Below are positions 44,037 to 52,956 of a stretch of 64,000 nt of DNA, in pieces. Each line of letters starts with the position of its first letter. Positions within the stretch are counted from its first letter, which is position 1. Both the position numbers and the translations under genes were made by a program. The notes beneath the pieces are model-generated. The model was not told where the DNA came from and made no database searches. It was given only the letters and a program-made list of their open reading frames with translations. The stretch is from Kiloniellaceae bacterium (GTDB lineage Bacteria; Pseudomonadota; Alphaproteobacteria; Kiloniellales; J153), in assembly GCA_021776095.1 (NCBI GenBank), contig JAJFGO010000107.1, forward strand, positions 1-64,000, read 5' to 3'.

Positions 44037-44088
44037 CCGTCCCTCCCAAAAACGCAGTCCATATCGGCGCCAATTCCAGGATTCAGCC

Positions 44089-45882
44089 ATGACAGCCACG
44101 TTCACGACCCGCCCGGAAATCCGCGGCACTTTCGGTGCCGTCGCCAGCACCCATTGGATTGGCACCGCCGTTGGTATGGCAATGCTGGAGCGCGGCGGCA
44201 ATGCCTTCGACGCCGCGGTCGCGACCGGTTTTACCCTGCAGATCGTCGAGCCCCACCTGAACGGCCCGGGCGGAGAGGTGCCGATTATCCTGCACAAGGC
44301 CGGCGAGGACCGCCCGAAAGTCATCTGCGGTCAGGGCGTCGCACCGAAAACGGCAACCATTGAGGCATTTCGAAATCTCGACTTGAAGTTAGTGCCTGGG
44401 ACCGGACTGCTTTCCGCGGTCGTGCCCGGCGCCTTCGATGCGTGGATGTTGCTGCTGCGCGACTTTGGAACGATGTCGCTTCGCGACGTGCTGGAACCAG
44501 CGATTTTCTATGCCGACAAAGGTTTTCCCCTGGTCAACCGCGCCGCCGCGGCCATTATGCCGGTCGCGGACTTCTTTCGCACCGAATGGCCGAGTTCAGC
44601 GGCGCTTTGGCTACCCGGGGGCGAAGCGCCCAAAGCCAATCAAATCATACGCACGCCCGACGTTGCCGTGGTCTACGCCCGTATCCTGCGGGAGGCTGAA
44701 GCCGCCGGTAGCGATCGGAACAAGCAGATCGAAGCCGCGCGCCGCAGCTTCTATCAGGGTTTTGTCGCCGAGGCGATCGATCGTTTCTGCACCTCTTTCG
44801 AGGCCATGGACTCCTCAGGGCGGCGCCACAAAGGTTTCCTGAGCGCCGACGACTTAGCGTCCTGGCACGCCACCGTGGAAGACACCCTGAATTTCGACTA
44901 CCACGGCTTGACTGTGCACAAGACCGGGCCTTGGGGTCAGGGCTTGGCGATGCTGCAGTCCCTGGCTCTGTTGTCCGATACCGACTTGGGCGGCATGGCG
45001 CCAAATGGTGCGGATTTCATACACAACGTCGTTGAGGCCATGAAACTTGCCTTCGCTGACCGCGACGTTTTGTACGGCGATCCGGACTTCACCGAAATCC
45101 CGGTCGAAACCCTACTTTCATCGGACTACAATGCACGACGGCGCGGCGCCATTTGCAAAGACGCCTCGGCCGCCTTAACCCCCGGGAACTTGCCCGGTGC
45201 CAGCGAGATCTTGGCTGTGCTCCGGTCACTGGCCGGATCGGAGCCGGGATCGGAGCTTGGCGGGGGTGAACCAACCTTCGCCGACGTGCCCGAAATCGAA
45301 GGCGACACCGTACACCTCGACGCCGTCGACCGTTGGGGCAACATGGTCGCCGCGACGCCCAGCGGCGGATGGCTGCAAAGCTCCCCGGCAATTCCGGGTC
45401 TGGGATTCAATCTGACCACACGGGGCCAGATGTTCTGGCTGGATGAACGATTGCCGTCCGCCCTCGCCCCGGGTAAACGGCCGCGTACTACGCTCACACC
45501 GACCCTGGTCACTCGTGACGGTGCGCCGCATTTGGCCTTTGGCTCACCCGGTGGCGATCAGCAAGACCAATGGAGTTTGGTTCTATTCCTTCGCTATGTG
45601 CATCAAACGCGCAACCTCCAGGCTGCGATCGACGCACCGCTGTTCAATACCAAACACCTCATCTCGTCGTTCTATCCGCGTGACTTCGAGGAGCGCAAAC
45701 TGCTGATCGAATCCCGTTTCGATACAGACACACTGAACGACCTGGCCCGGCGAGGACATGTCTTGTCAATACAGGACGACTGGTCCTTAGGTCGTCTATG
45801 CGCCGTGGCGCGCGGTCAGAATGGCGTCGTGCGTGCCGCCGCCACTCCGCGATTCATGCAAGCTTATGCGATCGGCCGCTAA
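44089..45882 (+). CDS. Gamma-glutamyltransferase-family protein, no signal peptide
   Basis: A 597-residue GGT homologue. An N-terminal MLERGGNAFDAAVATGFTLQIVEPHLNGPGGEVPIILH region is followed, at about 406-411, by GDTVHLDAVDRWGNMVAATPS. That is the nucleophile region where autocleavage would expose T407, with H409 in the usual position. Later parts are GFNLTTRGQMFWLD and GKRPRTTLTPTLVTRDGAPHLAFGSPGGDQQDQW. No signal peptide, so it acts in the cytoplasm, unlike periplasmic glutathione GGT. It could cleave gamma-glutamyl peptides brought in by the adjoining Dpp system. The family also includes cephalosporin-acylase-like enzymes. Confidence 0.88.
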   Translation: MTATFTTRPEIRGTFGAVASTHWIGTAVGMAMLERGGNAFDAAVATGFTLQIVEPHLNGPGGEVPIILHKAGEDRPKVICGQGVAPKTATIEAFRNLDLKLVPGTGLLSAVVPGAFDAWMLLLRDFGTMSLRDVLEPAIFYADKGFPLVNRAAAAIMPVADFFRTEWPSSAALWLPGGEAPKANQIIRTPDVAVVYARILREAEAAGSDRNKQIEAARRSFYQGFVAEAIDRFCTSFEAMDSSGRRHKGFLSADDLASWHATVEDTLNFDYHGLTVHKTGPWGQGLAMLQSLALLSDTDLGGMAPNGADFIHNVVEAMKLAFADRDVLYGDPDFTEIPVETLLSSDYNARRRGAICKDASAALTPGNLPGASEILAVLRSLAGSEPGSELGGGEPTFADVPEIEGDTVHLDAVDRWGNMVAATPSGGWLQSSPAIPGLGFNLTTRGQMFWLDERLPSALAPGKRPRTTLTPTLVTRDGAPHLAFGSPGGDQQDQWSLVLFLRYVHQTRNLQAAIDAPLFNTKHLISSFYPRDFEERKLLIESRFDTDTLNDLARRGHVLSIQDDWSLGRLCAVARGQNGVVRAAATPRFMQAYAIGR

Positions 45883-45959
45883 ACGAGATCCGCATTCGTA
45901 TACTTCGAGGACTGTTTCGCCATAGGCCACTTTTGGCCCTGCCGGCACCCCCTGCCCGC

Positions 45960-46754
45960 TCAGTCGATCTGGTAATCCAGCCATTCGGCGACCATTTCCT
46001 TTAAATGATCGTCGTGCGTGAACCTTTCCGTCGTGCCCTCACCGCGATTGCGTCCAAGGTCCAAGATGTAGATGTAATCCGAGACATTTGTGCACTGGCG
46101 GACGTTCTGGTCGACCAGAACCACAGTGATTCCCTGCTCCGGTAGCGTTCCAATGAAGTCGTAAATTTCGCGGGAAATCCGGGGCGCGATCATGGCAGTG
46201 GGTTCGTCGAGCATAATGATTTTGGGTTTCACAACCAGCGCGCGGCCCAACTCCACGAAACGCTGCTGACCGCCCGACAGGCTGCCCGCCATGTCTCGCC
46301 ATTTTTCCTTCAGGATGGGGAACTGGGTGTAAACGCGATCGAGCGCGGCCTCGACTTTCCGCTTGTCGCGCCGGAACGGCCAGCATCCAAGCCGTAGATT
46401 GTCCTCTACAGATAGGTCGTTGAACAGGCTTCGGTTCTGCGGCACGAACGCGACGCCGTGGCCCATCATGTCATAGGGTGGACTGCCGGTGATGTCTTCA
46501 CCGCCGAGTACGATGGTGCCCCGCGAGGGCGTGAGGAAGCCGTACATGGTCTTTAAGGCGGTCGACTTCCCCGCCCCGTTCGGGCCAATAATTCCGGTGA
46601 CTTGGCCCTCTTTGATTGCCATCGAAAGGCCGTTAAGGATCAAGATATCGCCATGATAGGCGGCATGGACGTCGCGCATTTCCAGAACGGTCGGTGCCGT
46701 GTTCCAGTCTCCCCTCGCCTGTCCCCCACCCGGTTCCTGGATTGGCCCTGTCAT
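45960..46754 (-). CDS. ABC transporter ATPase, LivF type (system 2)
   Basis: About 264 residues from the ATG at 46754; a GTG at 46763 that overlaps the livG stop as GTGA is also plausible. Walker A is IGPNGAGKSTALKTMYG, signature LSGGQQRFVELGRALV, Walker B IIMLDEPTAMIAP and switch VDQNV. A 20-residue Gly/Pro-rich start precedes the conserved LEMRDVHAAYHGD. Convergent with the GGT gene. Confidence 0.9.
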   Translation of the reverse strand: MTGPIQEPGGGQARGDWNTAPTVLEMRDVHAAYHGDILILNGLSMAIKEGQVTGIIGPNGAGKSTALKTMYGFLTPSRGTIVLGGEDITGSPPYDMMGHGVAFVPQNRSLFNDLSVEDNLRLGCWPFRRDKRKVEAALDRVYTQFPILKEKWRDMAGSLSGGQQRFVELGRALVVKPKIIMLDEPTAMIAPRISREIYDFIGTLPEQGITVVLVDQNVRQCTNVSDYIYILDLGRNRGEGTTERFTHDDHLKEMVAEWLDYQID

Positions 46755-46759
46755 GGCAG

Positions 46760-47503
46760 TCACTGACCCAAGTACGCTTCGATCACGGCCGGATCGTTCT
46801 TGATATCCTCGACCCCACCCTCGGCGATCACCTGCCCTTGATTGAGCACGATGATATTGTTGGAAAGTTTGTAAATCGAAGTCAGATCGTGACTGACGAG
46901 CGCGAACGACTTCCCGTCCCTCTGCAGGTCCTGAATGCGCTCGATAAAAAGCCGGCACAGCGACGGATTGACGCCGGCGAAAGGCTCATCCAGCAAGATC
47001 AAGGCGGGATCGAACATCATCACGCGGGCCAGTTCCAAGAGCTTTTGCTGCCCGCCGGATAGCTCCTCACCATGATTGTAGCGTAGCTCGGCGAGATTGA
47101 CCCGCTCCAGGAAGTGTTCGGCCCTTTCGATCAAGACCGCATCGCTTTCGCTGCTGTCCAGCGAGGTCACCAGCAGGTTGTCGATCAAGGTCATGCGGTG
47201 GAAAATCCGCGGCACCTGAAAAGTCCGGCCAATGCCTGCCTTGGCAATCGCGTGCGGCGACAGCTTGGTGATATTCCGGCCATTGCAGAAAATCTGCCCG
47301 CCATCGGCATGATAGATGCCGTTGATACAGTTCATCACAGTCGTCTTGCCGGCACCGTTGATGCCGATAATGCCGAGAATGTCGCCGCGCTCCAGGCCGA
47401 AACTGACATTGTCGACCGCGACCAAACCGCCGAATCGCTTGACCAATCCCTCAATCCGCAGGATTGCGTCCGCAGGCGCGGCAACCGCATGGCTTGCCGT
47501 CAT
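46760..47503 (-). CDS. ABC transporter ATPase, LivG type (system 2)
   Basis: A 247-residue ATPase with GLVAVDNVSFGLERGDILGIIGINGAGKTT (Walker A region), LSGGQQKLLELARVMM, Walker B LILLDEPFAGVNP and switch VSHDLTS. The IGINGAGKTT loop has Ile where most LivG proteins have Pro. Overlaps livH by 4 bp (ATGA). Confidence 0.92.
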   Translation of the reverse strand: MTASHAVAAPADAILRIEGLVKRFGGLVAVDNVSFGLERGDILGIIGINGAGKTTVMNCINGIYHADGGQIFCNGRNITKLSPHAIAKAGIGRTFQVPRIFHRMTLIDNLLVTSLDSSESDAVLIERAEHFLERVNLAELRYNHGEELSGGQQKLLELARVMMFDPALILLDEPFAGVNPSLCRLFIERIQDLQRDGKSFALVSHDLTSIYKLSNNIIVLNQGQVIAEGGVEDIKNDPAVIEAYLGQ

Positions 47504-48420
47504 CGCAGCACGCTCCGCCCAAACAGTCCCGAAGGCTTCAAGAAAATGACCGCCACCAGAATAATAAAGCCAACCATCTGCGCCGCGGCCTGCGGTAGCA
47601 TCAAGTTGGAGAACTGTTCGACAAACCCGAAAATGATCCCGGCGAACAAGGCACCGACCGGGTGGCCCAGGCCGCCTAACACAATCACGACAAACCCGAT
47701 CAACGCGATATCCGCGCCACCATTGGGATCGATGGAGGGGATGACCAGGGCAAGCAGCACGCCGGTGATGCCCGCCAGCGAAGTCGCTAGGCCAAACGCC
47801 ATGGAAGAAAGCCGATGGATGTTGATGCCGACGATCTGGATCGCCTCGCGGTTCATAGTAGCCGCGCGCAGGGCCTTACCGGGCAGGGTTCGGTAGAAAT
47901 ACCAGGTCAGCCCGACGATGATGAACAAGTTAATCACCAGGGCGACGATACGGGCCGTCGGGATCAAGACTCGGCCATGCCGGCCTTCGCCATAAGCGTT
48001 CTCGATCGTGAATAAGGTTACATTGATTGGATCGAAGGTAAAATTCAACGGTCGAATATCCGCCTCGAAAATCCAGGTCATGGCCGCGATCAGCATTAGC
48101 GACACGCCGAACATCAAGAGGAAGGACGAAGTTTCGGGTTCGTCGGAACGTGCCAGCCGCGGGACCAGCAAATAGTAAAGCCCTCGTCCGGCAACGAAAA
48201 AGGCGACGGCACAGATGGGCAGAGACAGCAGAGGATGAAGCCCGAGACCGGTGAAAAGCGCGTACGCGAAGAAGGAGCCCGCGATAATGAACTCCCCGTG
48301 GGCAAAGTTAATGACCCTCAGCACGCCGGCTAAGACGTTCAGCGAGCAACCGATCAGTGCGTAGACCATGCCGAAGACGATGCCGCCGATCATCGCGTTC
48401 CACACCAGGACTTCACTCAT
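47500..48420 (-). CDS. ABC permease, LivH type (system 2)
   Basis: A 306-residue permease: GIVFGMVYALIGCSLNVLAGVLRVINFAHGEFIIAG at the start, then LRAATMNREAIQIVGINIHRLSSMAFGLATSLAGITGVLLA, and VIVLGGLGHPVGALFAGIIFGFVEQFSNLMLP. It precedes livG with a 4-bp overlap. Confidence 0.93.
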   Translation of the reverse strand: MSEVLVWNAMIGGIVFGMVYALIGCSLNVLAGVLRVINFAHGEFIIAGSFFAYALFTGLGLHPLLSLPICAVAFFVAGRGLYYLLVPRLARSDEPETSSFLLMFGVSLMLIAAMTWIFEADIRPLNFTFDPINVTLFTIENAYGEGRHGRVLIPTARIVALVINLFIIVGLTWYFYRTLPGKALRAATMNREAIQIVGINIHRLSSMAFGLATSLAGITGVLLALVIPSIDPNGGADIALIGFVVIVLGGLGHPVGALFAGIIFGFVEQFSNLMLPQAAAQMVGFIILVAVIFLKPSGLFGRSVLR

Positions 48421-48433
48421 CCTCGAACGCCTC

Positions 48434-49399
48434 CTACATGATCAGACGGCGGCACCGGGGATACTTTTGCATCAAGGTGCCGATGATGCCGCGCGGCATG
48501 AAGAGGATGAGCAGCGCGATGATAAGGCCGAGAAGAAAGCTGTTGAGCACGGGGAATTGCCGCCAGATCAGCTCGTCGACCCAAACCAGAATGACCGTGC
48601 CGATGACCGGCCCAGTGACCGTGCCCAGGCCGCCGGCCATGGCATAAATCACAGTCTTTGCGGTGATCAGGACGTCGAAAGCGGTGACTGGGTCAAGGGC
48701 ACCGGTGAACCAAGCCTGAATGCCACCGCACAACGAGGCAAAGAGCGCCGACAGAAGCCAGGCGTAGAGCCGCGAGCGCTGGACGTTGATTCCCATAGCG
48801 TCAGCAGCCTGGGCGTCGTCGCGAATTGCCCGAAGGGCTTTGCCAAGGCGGGAGCGAGTCAGCCAGGTCACGGTCGCCAAGGCCGCGACCAGAACAATCA
48901 ACATGGCGTAAAAACCCTGTTCGCGAACCGTGTGCTGACCCAGGTTAAGGCCGCCGCTGCCGCCGGTAATATCCTCCGGCGCTAGCCCCATGATGCGCTG
49001 CAAGATGACCGCCAAGGAAAGGCTGACGATGGCGAAATAGATGCCCCCCAAACGCAGGGTCGGCGCGAACAGGAGAGCGATGAGGACGCCCGCCAAGCCC
49101 GAAGCGGGAATCGCGATATAGGGCGAAACTTTGACGATAGAGACGAGGATGGCTGCGGTATAGGTGCCCATGCCATAAAACGCGACGAACCCAAACGGCA
49201 TGTATCCGGTGAACCCAGCGATTATATTGAAGGATGTCGCCATGGTCACCCAAAGCATGAGTGAGAAATACAGCGACTGGTTGCCATCCAGGATCGGGAT
49301 CGACCCGAACCAAAGGACGACAACACCGATCAGTCCGAACCACAGGGTATGGCGGATGCGCGACGCCTTCGCCTCGTCCATGGATGTCAGACTGGACAT
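48434..49399 (-). CDS. ABC permease, LivM type (system 2)
   Basis: A 321-residue permease: AGFTGYMPFGFVAFYGMGTYTAAIL, then RSRLGKALRAIRDDAQAADAMGINVQRSRLYAWLLSALFASLCGGIQAW, and YAMAGGLGTVTGPVIGTVILV. Placed between the binding-protein gene and livH on the minus strand. Confidence 0.93.
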   Translation of the reverse strand: MSSLTSMDEAKASRIRHTLWFGLIGVVVLWFGSIPILDGNQSLYFSLMLWVTMATSFNIIAGFTGYMPFGFVAFYGMGTYTAAILVSIVKVSPYIAIPASGLAGVLIALLFAPTLRLGGIYFAIVSLSLAVILQRIMGLAPEDITGGSGGLNLGQHTVREQGFYAMLIVLVAALATVTWLTRSRLGKALRAIRDDAQAADAMGINVQRSRLYAWLLSALFASLCGGIQAWFTGALDPVTAFDVLITAKTVIYAMAGGLGTVTGPVIGTVILVWVDELIWRQFPVLNSFLLGLIIALLILFMPRGIIGTLMQKYPRCRRLIM

Positions 49400-49462
49400 G
49401 ACGGGTCCCGTATAGCTTCAAGAAATTAGGTCACAGGAACGGTTCGGACCTTACGCCCAGAC

Positions 49463-49490
49463 CCGCCGATCCTCCACGTAGGATCGGCGG
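49463..49490 (-). promoter_or_regulatory. Intercistronic hairpin after the SBP gene (system 2)
   Basis: Perfect 11-bp arms CCGCCGATCCT and AGGATCGGCGG with a 6-nt loop, 38 bp past the binding-protein stop and 63 bp before the livM start. No T-run. Confidence 0.7.
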
Positions 49491-49528
49491 ACGCGGGCGA
49501 CTCTTACGGTCAATTCGCTTGGGCGACC

Positions 49529-50761
49529 CTAGCGCTTATCATAGGTCGGAACCGGATAGATAGCCTTGGCCGTGGCAACGCTGGGGGGATAGACCACCTC
49601 CAAGCCCTGCTTCTGGTTTTGCATGACCACGAATTCCATCTGAATCTGTTTGCCCGTTGGCAGGATCTCGTAGGGCCCGGTCATCACGGTGAGTTTTCCG
49701 GACAAGTCGATCGCGGCCTGCTTTAGCTTCGCGGGCTCGATGGCTCCGGCCTTCTTGATGATCTCCTCCAATACCGCGCCGGCCCCGTAGGCCAAGGCGG
49801 TTTGGAAGTCAGGCGCGTAGGCCACGTCCGGGAACATTTCCTTGTACCTGGCCACCATCTGAGCGCGATTCAAACCGGCATTGACGTCCCAGTTGACCTT
49901 CTCGTGGAGCAGAGTCTGGCTAAAGAGATATTTGGCGTCCTCGCCAATATCCAGGAACTGCGGCTGCGAGCCGTAGAACATATAAGTGATCGGGAAGTTG
50001 GCGTCCAATTCCCGCATCTGGCGGGCGATATTCATCTGATCGCCTTCATAGGACGCGGGATAGAAAACTTCAGCCCCCGTCGCCAGGGCCTTCTGGATCA
50101 TTACGGAGAAATCTTTGGTCCCCTTAGAAAACTTCTCGAACATCACGACTTCGACGCCCAACTCTTCGGCGCGCTTCTTCACGCCTTTGGCGGTGCCGGC
50201 GGGGAACGGCTCGTCGAGGTAGATGATGGCCAGCTTCTTGACGTCGATCGACCCCATGAAGTCCGCGCCCGGCTTGCCCAGGCGAGAGGCCGCAATCTGC
50301 GTGGCCGAAACGACGTACTTGTGCCCCTGTTCGTAGATATTGTCGCTCGAGGCCGACCAGATGACCAGAAACTTGCTGAAATTTTCGGTGGTGTTGGCCG
50401 CCGCACCGGTCAAGGTCGAACCGAAAGGCCCGAAGAGAATGTCAACCTTCTCGTCCTTAATCAGCGTTTCATAGACGCGCGGAACCATAGTCTTGTCGCT
50501 GCGATCATCGAGCGCGACCAATTTTATCTTGCGCTTGGTGCCGCCGACGTCGACGCCGCCGCGCCGATTGACGTCATCGATCCAAATCTTAAGGCCGCGT
50601 TCGCCGGACTGCGCAGCCAAGGCGAACCTTCCCGACGAACTGACCGTCATACCGATGGTAATGTCTTGGGCGCGGGCCTCGGCATGAGCAATCCAGAGCG
50701 TCGCGGCAACCACCGCTAAGGCGCCGGTCATTCCGATCAGCCTATTGAGCATGAGTTTCAT
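49529..50761 (-). CDS. Liv-type periplasmic substrate-binding protein (system 2)
   Basis: About 410 residues from the ATG at 50761, preceded by GGGAGGAAAG. The signal peptide ends AHAEARAQ, then DITIGMTVSSSGRFALAAQSGERGLKIWIDDVNRRGGVDVGGTKRKIKLVALDDRSDK, a type I binding-protein fold typical of amino-acid or amide carriers. Substrate unknown. First gene of the system 2 operon, with a candidate promoter upstream. Confidence 0.93.
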   Translation of the reverse strand: MKLMLNRLIGMTGALAVVAATLWIAHAEARAQDITIGMTVSSSGRFALAAQSGERGLKIWIDDVNRRGGVDVGGTKRKIKLVALDDRSDKTMVPRVYETLIKDEKVDILFGPFGSTLTGAAANTTENFSKFLVIWSASSDNIYEQGHKYVVSATQIAASRLGKPGADFMGSIDVKKLAIIYLDEPFPAGTAKGVKKRAEELGVEVVMFEKFSKGTKDFSVMIQKALATGAEVFYPASYEGDQMNIARQMRELDANFPITYMFYGSQPQFLDIGEDAKYLFSQTLLHEKVNWDVNAGLNRAQMVARYKEMFPDVAYAPDFQTALAYGAGAVLEEIIKKAGAIEPAKLKQAAIDLSGKLTVMTGPYEILPTGKQIQMEFVVMQNQKQGLEVVYPPSVATAKAIYPVPTYDKR

Positions 50762-51100
50762 TTCTTTCCTCCCGTTGCGATTCCCCACGCCAATCATCGA
50801 GGGGTGCTTGTCAACGAACGTGATACCTAATGACTTACGGCGCGAACTGTCAATCTAGTTTCCAATTGATCCTAGAGACCTATTTGATTTCGTACCCGTA
50901 TATAAAGATGATCGATGCATTCAACGCATGACAATCCTACACGCATGAGGTGTACCCAAAATACTCTTCGCTCGATTGCTAAATATAAGGCATCCGATTG
51001 CCCGATCGGGCCCGGTGGAATCAGCTTTTCCGGACGCCTTGCGTTTAGGTCAGGGTTCCGGCTGGATAGGAAAAAGTACACGCCTTGAATGGAGATTAGT
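50762..51100. other. Divergent intergenic region SBP (system 2) / DUF1028 copy 2
   Basis: About 340 bp, AT-rich in parts. It contains the candidate minus-strand promoter listed separately, plus two copies of ACGCATGA 17 bp apart at 50924 and 50941. These could be a regulator's direct-repeat site. No gene recognised. Confidence 0.4.
50824..50853 (-). promoter_or_regulatory. Sigma-70-like promoter candidate for SBP/Liv system 2
   Basis: On the minus strand a consensus -35 TTGACA (50853-50848) is followed after 18 bp by TAGGTA (50829-50824), a modest -10. The -10 lies about 62 bp upstream of the ATG of the binding protein. Confidence 0.35.
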
Positions 51101-51841
51101 ATGACGTGGTCTATCGTAGCACGCGATAAGATTACCGGCGCATTCGGCATCGCCGTTGCCAGCAGAGCCTTCGCGGTTGGCGCCATCTGTCCCCATTTGA
51201 GTGCGGGTGCCGGCGCAGTCTGCACCCAGTCGCTGACCAACCCCTATCTCGGTATTCGCGGCATCGGCCTGTTTGAAACCGGCCTGCCGGCGCCGGACGC
51301 CGTGGCGGCTGTGATTGCGGCCGATGCAGGCCGGGCGGTGCGCCAGGTTCACGCCATAGATTGCCAAGGTCGCAATACCGCCTACACCGGTGCGGACTGC
51401 ATCGACTGGGCCGGACACCGGGTCGCAGACGACGTTTCCGTGGCGGGCAATATGCTATCCGGTCCAGCGGTCGTGGAGTCCACCATGTCGACCTACCTCA
51501 AGCATTTGGACCGGCCTCTTCCCGAGCGGTTGCTCCGGGCCATGGACGCGGGCGAACGGGCTGGCGGCGACAAGCGCGGCCGGCAAAGCGCGGCCATAAA
51601 GGTCGTCAGCAGCGAAGGCTATCCCGATCTCGATATCCGTGCCGACGACCACACCGATCCGATCGGGGAGCTATGGCGCTTATATCAGGTGGCGCACGAA
51701 CGCTTCCTGCCGCGATTGCCATTCATGTCCACGCGGGCCAACTCGGCGGGGCTCCTCGGCTTCGACGAACTGGATGCCGCGATTGCCCGGCAGATCGAGG
51801 TTCAACCCGTGCCGGATTTCTCCGAGTTCTGGCGGCGGTAA
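51101..51841 (+). CDS. DUF1028 protein (second copy)
   Basis: 246 residues from the ATG at 51101, with GGAG 7 nt upstream. Same architecture as the copy at 43302: MTWSIVARDKITGAFGIAVASRAFAVGA, VCTQSLTNPYLGIRGIGLF, VSVAGNMLSGPAVV, AGGDKRGRQSAAIKV and DDHTDPIGELWRLYQVA. The two are clear paralogues. It stands alone on the plus strand between the liv system 2 promoter region and a convergent LysR gene. Confidence 0.9.
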   Translation: MTWSIVARDKITGAFGIAVASRAFAVGAICPHLSAGAGAVCTQSLTNPYLGIRGIGLFETGLPAPDAVAAVIAADAGRAVRQVHAIDCQGRNTAYTGADCIDWAGHRVADDVSVAGNMLSGPAVVESTMSTYLKHLDRPLPERLLRAMDAGERAGGDKRGRQSAAIKVVSSEGYPDLDIRADDHTDPIGELWRLYQVAHERFLPRLPFMSTRANSAGLLGFDELDAAIARQIEVQPVPDFSEFWRR

Positions 51842-51912
51842 CCCCGCACGGGCGATGCGGCAGGCACCAATGCTCTAACCGAATATTCAGCGGGGGTTAC
51901 CCAGAAAAATCG

Positions 51913-52827
51913 CTACAGGGCCAAGGGAAAGGCCGGCTTTTCCGATCCCTGACAGACCTCGCGGATGATCTTGGAGAACGCCTTCAAAGACTCGGTCCGC
52001 TGTAGCAAGAGCGGGTAAGCTAGGACGTAGCGGAAGCTGATTGAAGGCTCGAAGGGGCGTACCACCACGCCGTTGTTGGCCCAGGTCGGAGCGGCAAAGG
52101 GCTCGATCAAAGCGACAGCCAGATCGGCGGCAACTAAGCTATAGCCGGTGTGGGAATTCTGGATACCGATGCCCTTTTTGTACTCGATTCCGGCATTGTT
52201 GAGGGCCTGGGCTACAGAGTTCCAATCGACTAGACCGCTGGGCAGAATTGTCAGCACCTCTTCGCCGGCGAGGTCTTGGGCGGTTACAACGGTCTTAGCC
52301 GCAAGCCGATGAGACCGGTGGACGGCGCAGACGTGAGGTGCCTCCAATAACAGCTCCTGGGCTATGCCCGCGACCTCGGGAAAGGCCAGGGTGACCGCCA
52401 AGTGGGTCAGGTGGGTCTGTAGCCGGGTGACGATCTCGGAAGAGGAGAACGTCTCGATCAGTAGATCGACCGCCGGATAGAGGGTCTTGAAACGCCGCAC
52501 CGCATCGGGGAAGACATAGGTGGACAGCGCCGATGTGGCGCAGACTTTGATATCCGCCGGATGTTGAGTGCGGATCTGCTCGGCGATCCGCTCCAGCCTG
52601 TCCAGGCCCATGTAGAACTGCTCGACCCCCTGATAGAAACGGATGGCATCGGGCGTGGGCAGGAGCCGGCCTTTGAAACGGTCAAAGAGCTGGAATCCCA
52701 AATCTTTTTCCAGATCGGCGATGAGGCGGCTCACCGCCGGCTGAGTGACAGCCATGGAGTCGGCCGCACCTGTGGTCGTGCCGGTGACCATGACGAATCG
52801 GAAGGCTTCGATTTGTCTGGAACGCAT
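51913..52827 (-). CDS. LysR-family regulator
   Basis: About 304 residues from the ATG at 52827 (GTG at 52842 possible). The N-terminal helix-turn-helix is RQIEAFRFVMVTGTTTGAADSMAVTQPAVSRLIADLEKDLGFQLFDR, with Ala/Val/Thr-Gln-Pro-Ala-Val-Ser as the recognition part. The remaining domain is a LysR substrate-binding fold. Divergent from pcp, so it likely controls the pcp-dpp-amidase operon and itself. Confidence 0.93.
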   Translation of the reverse strand: MRSRQIEAFRFVMVTGTTTGAADSMAVTQPAVSRLIADLEKDLGFQLFDRFKGRLLPTPDAIRFYQGVEQFYMGLDRLERIAEQIRTQHPADIKVCATSALSTYVFPDAVRRFKTLYPAVDLLIETFSSSEIVTRLQTHLTHLAVTLAFPEVAGIAQELLLEAPHVCAVHRSHRLAAKTVVTAQDLAGEEVLTILPSGLVDWNSVAQALNNAGIEYKKGIGIQNSHTGYSLVAADLAVALIEPFAAPTWANNGVVVRPFEPSISFRYVLAYPLLLQRTESLKAFSKIIREVCQGSEKPAFPLAL

Positions 52828-52842
52828 GGGAAAGCTTAGCAC

Positions 52843-52956
52843 ATCATATAATATTTCGACATAGTCTTATAGAAAAATACGATTTGATATTATTCATTAC
52901 CTTTGCGATGGTTTTTCTGCTGAATACGCAAGAAAGCAACAGGTTTGGAACAAAAA
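52843..52956. promoter_or_regulatory. LysR / pcp divergent control region
   Basis: An AT-rich stretch (about 52841-52905) between divergent genes. It has inverted 7-bp arms ATAATAT (52848-52854) and ATATTAT (52887-52893) around a 32-bp centre, compatible with a LysR-type binding region though the T-N11-A box itself is not clear. GGAA lies just ahead of the pcp ATG. Confidence 0.35.

Noticed and set aside
45883-45959. Bidirectional terminator between the GGT and livF genes
   Set aside because: Only a 5-bp stem (GGCCA-CTTT-TGGCC) without a clear T-run; too weak to annotate.
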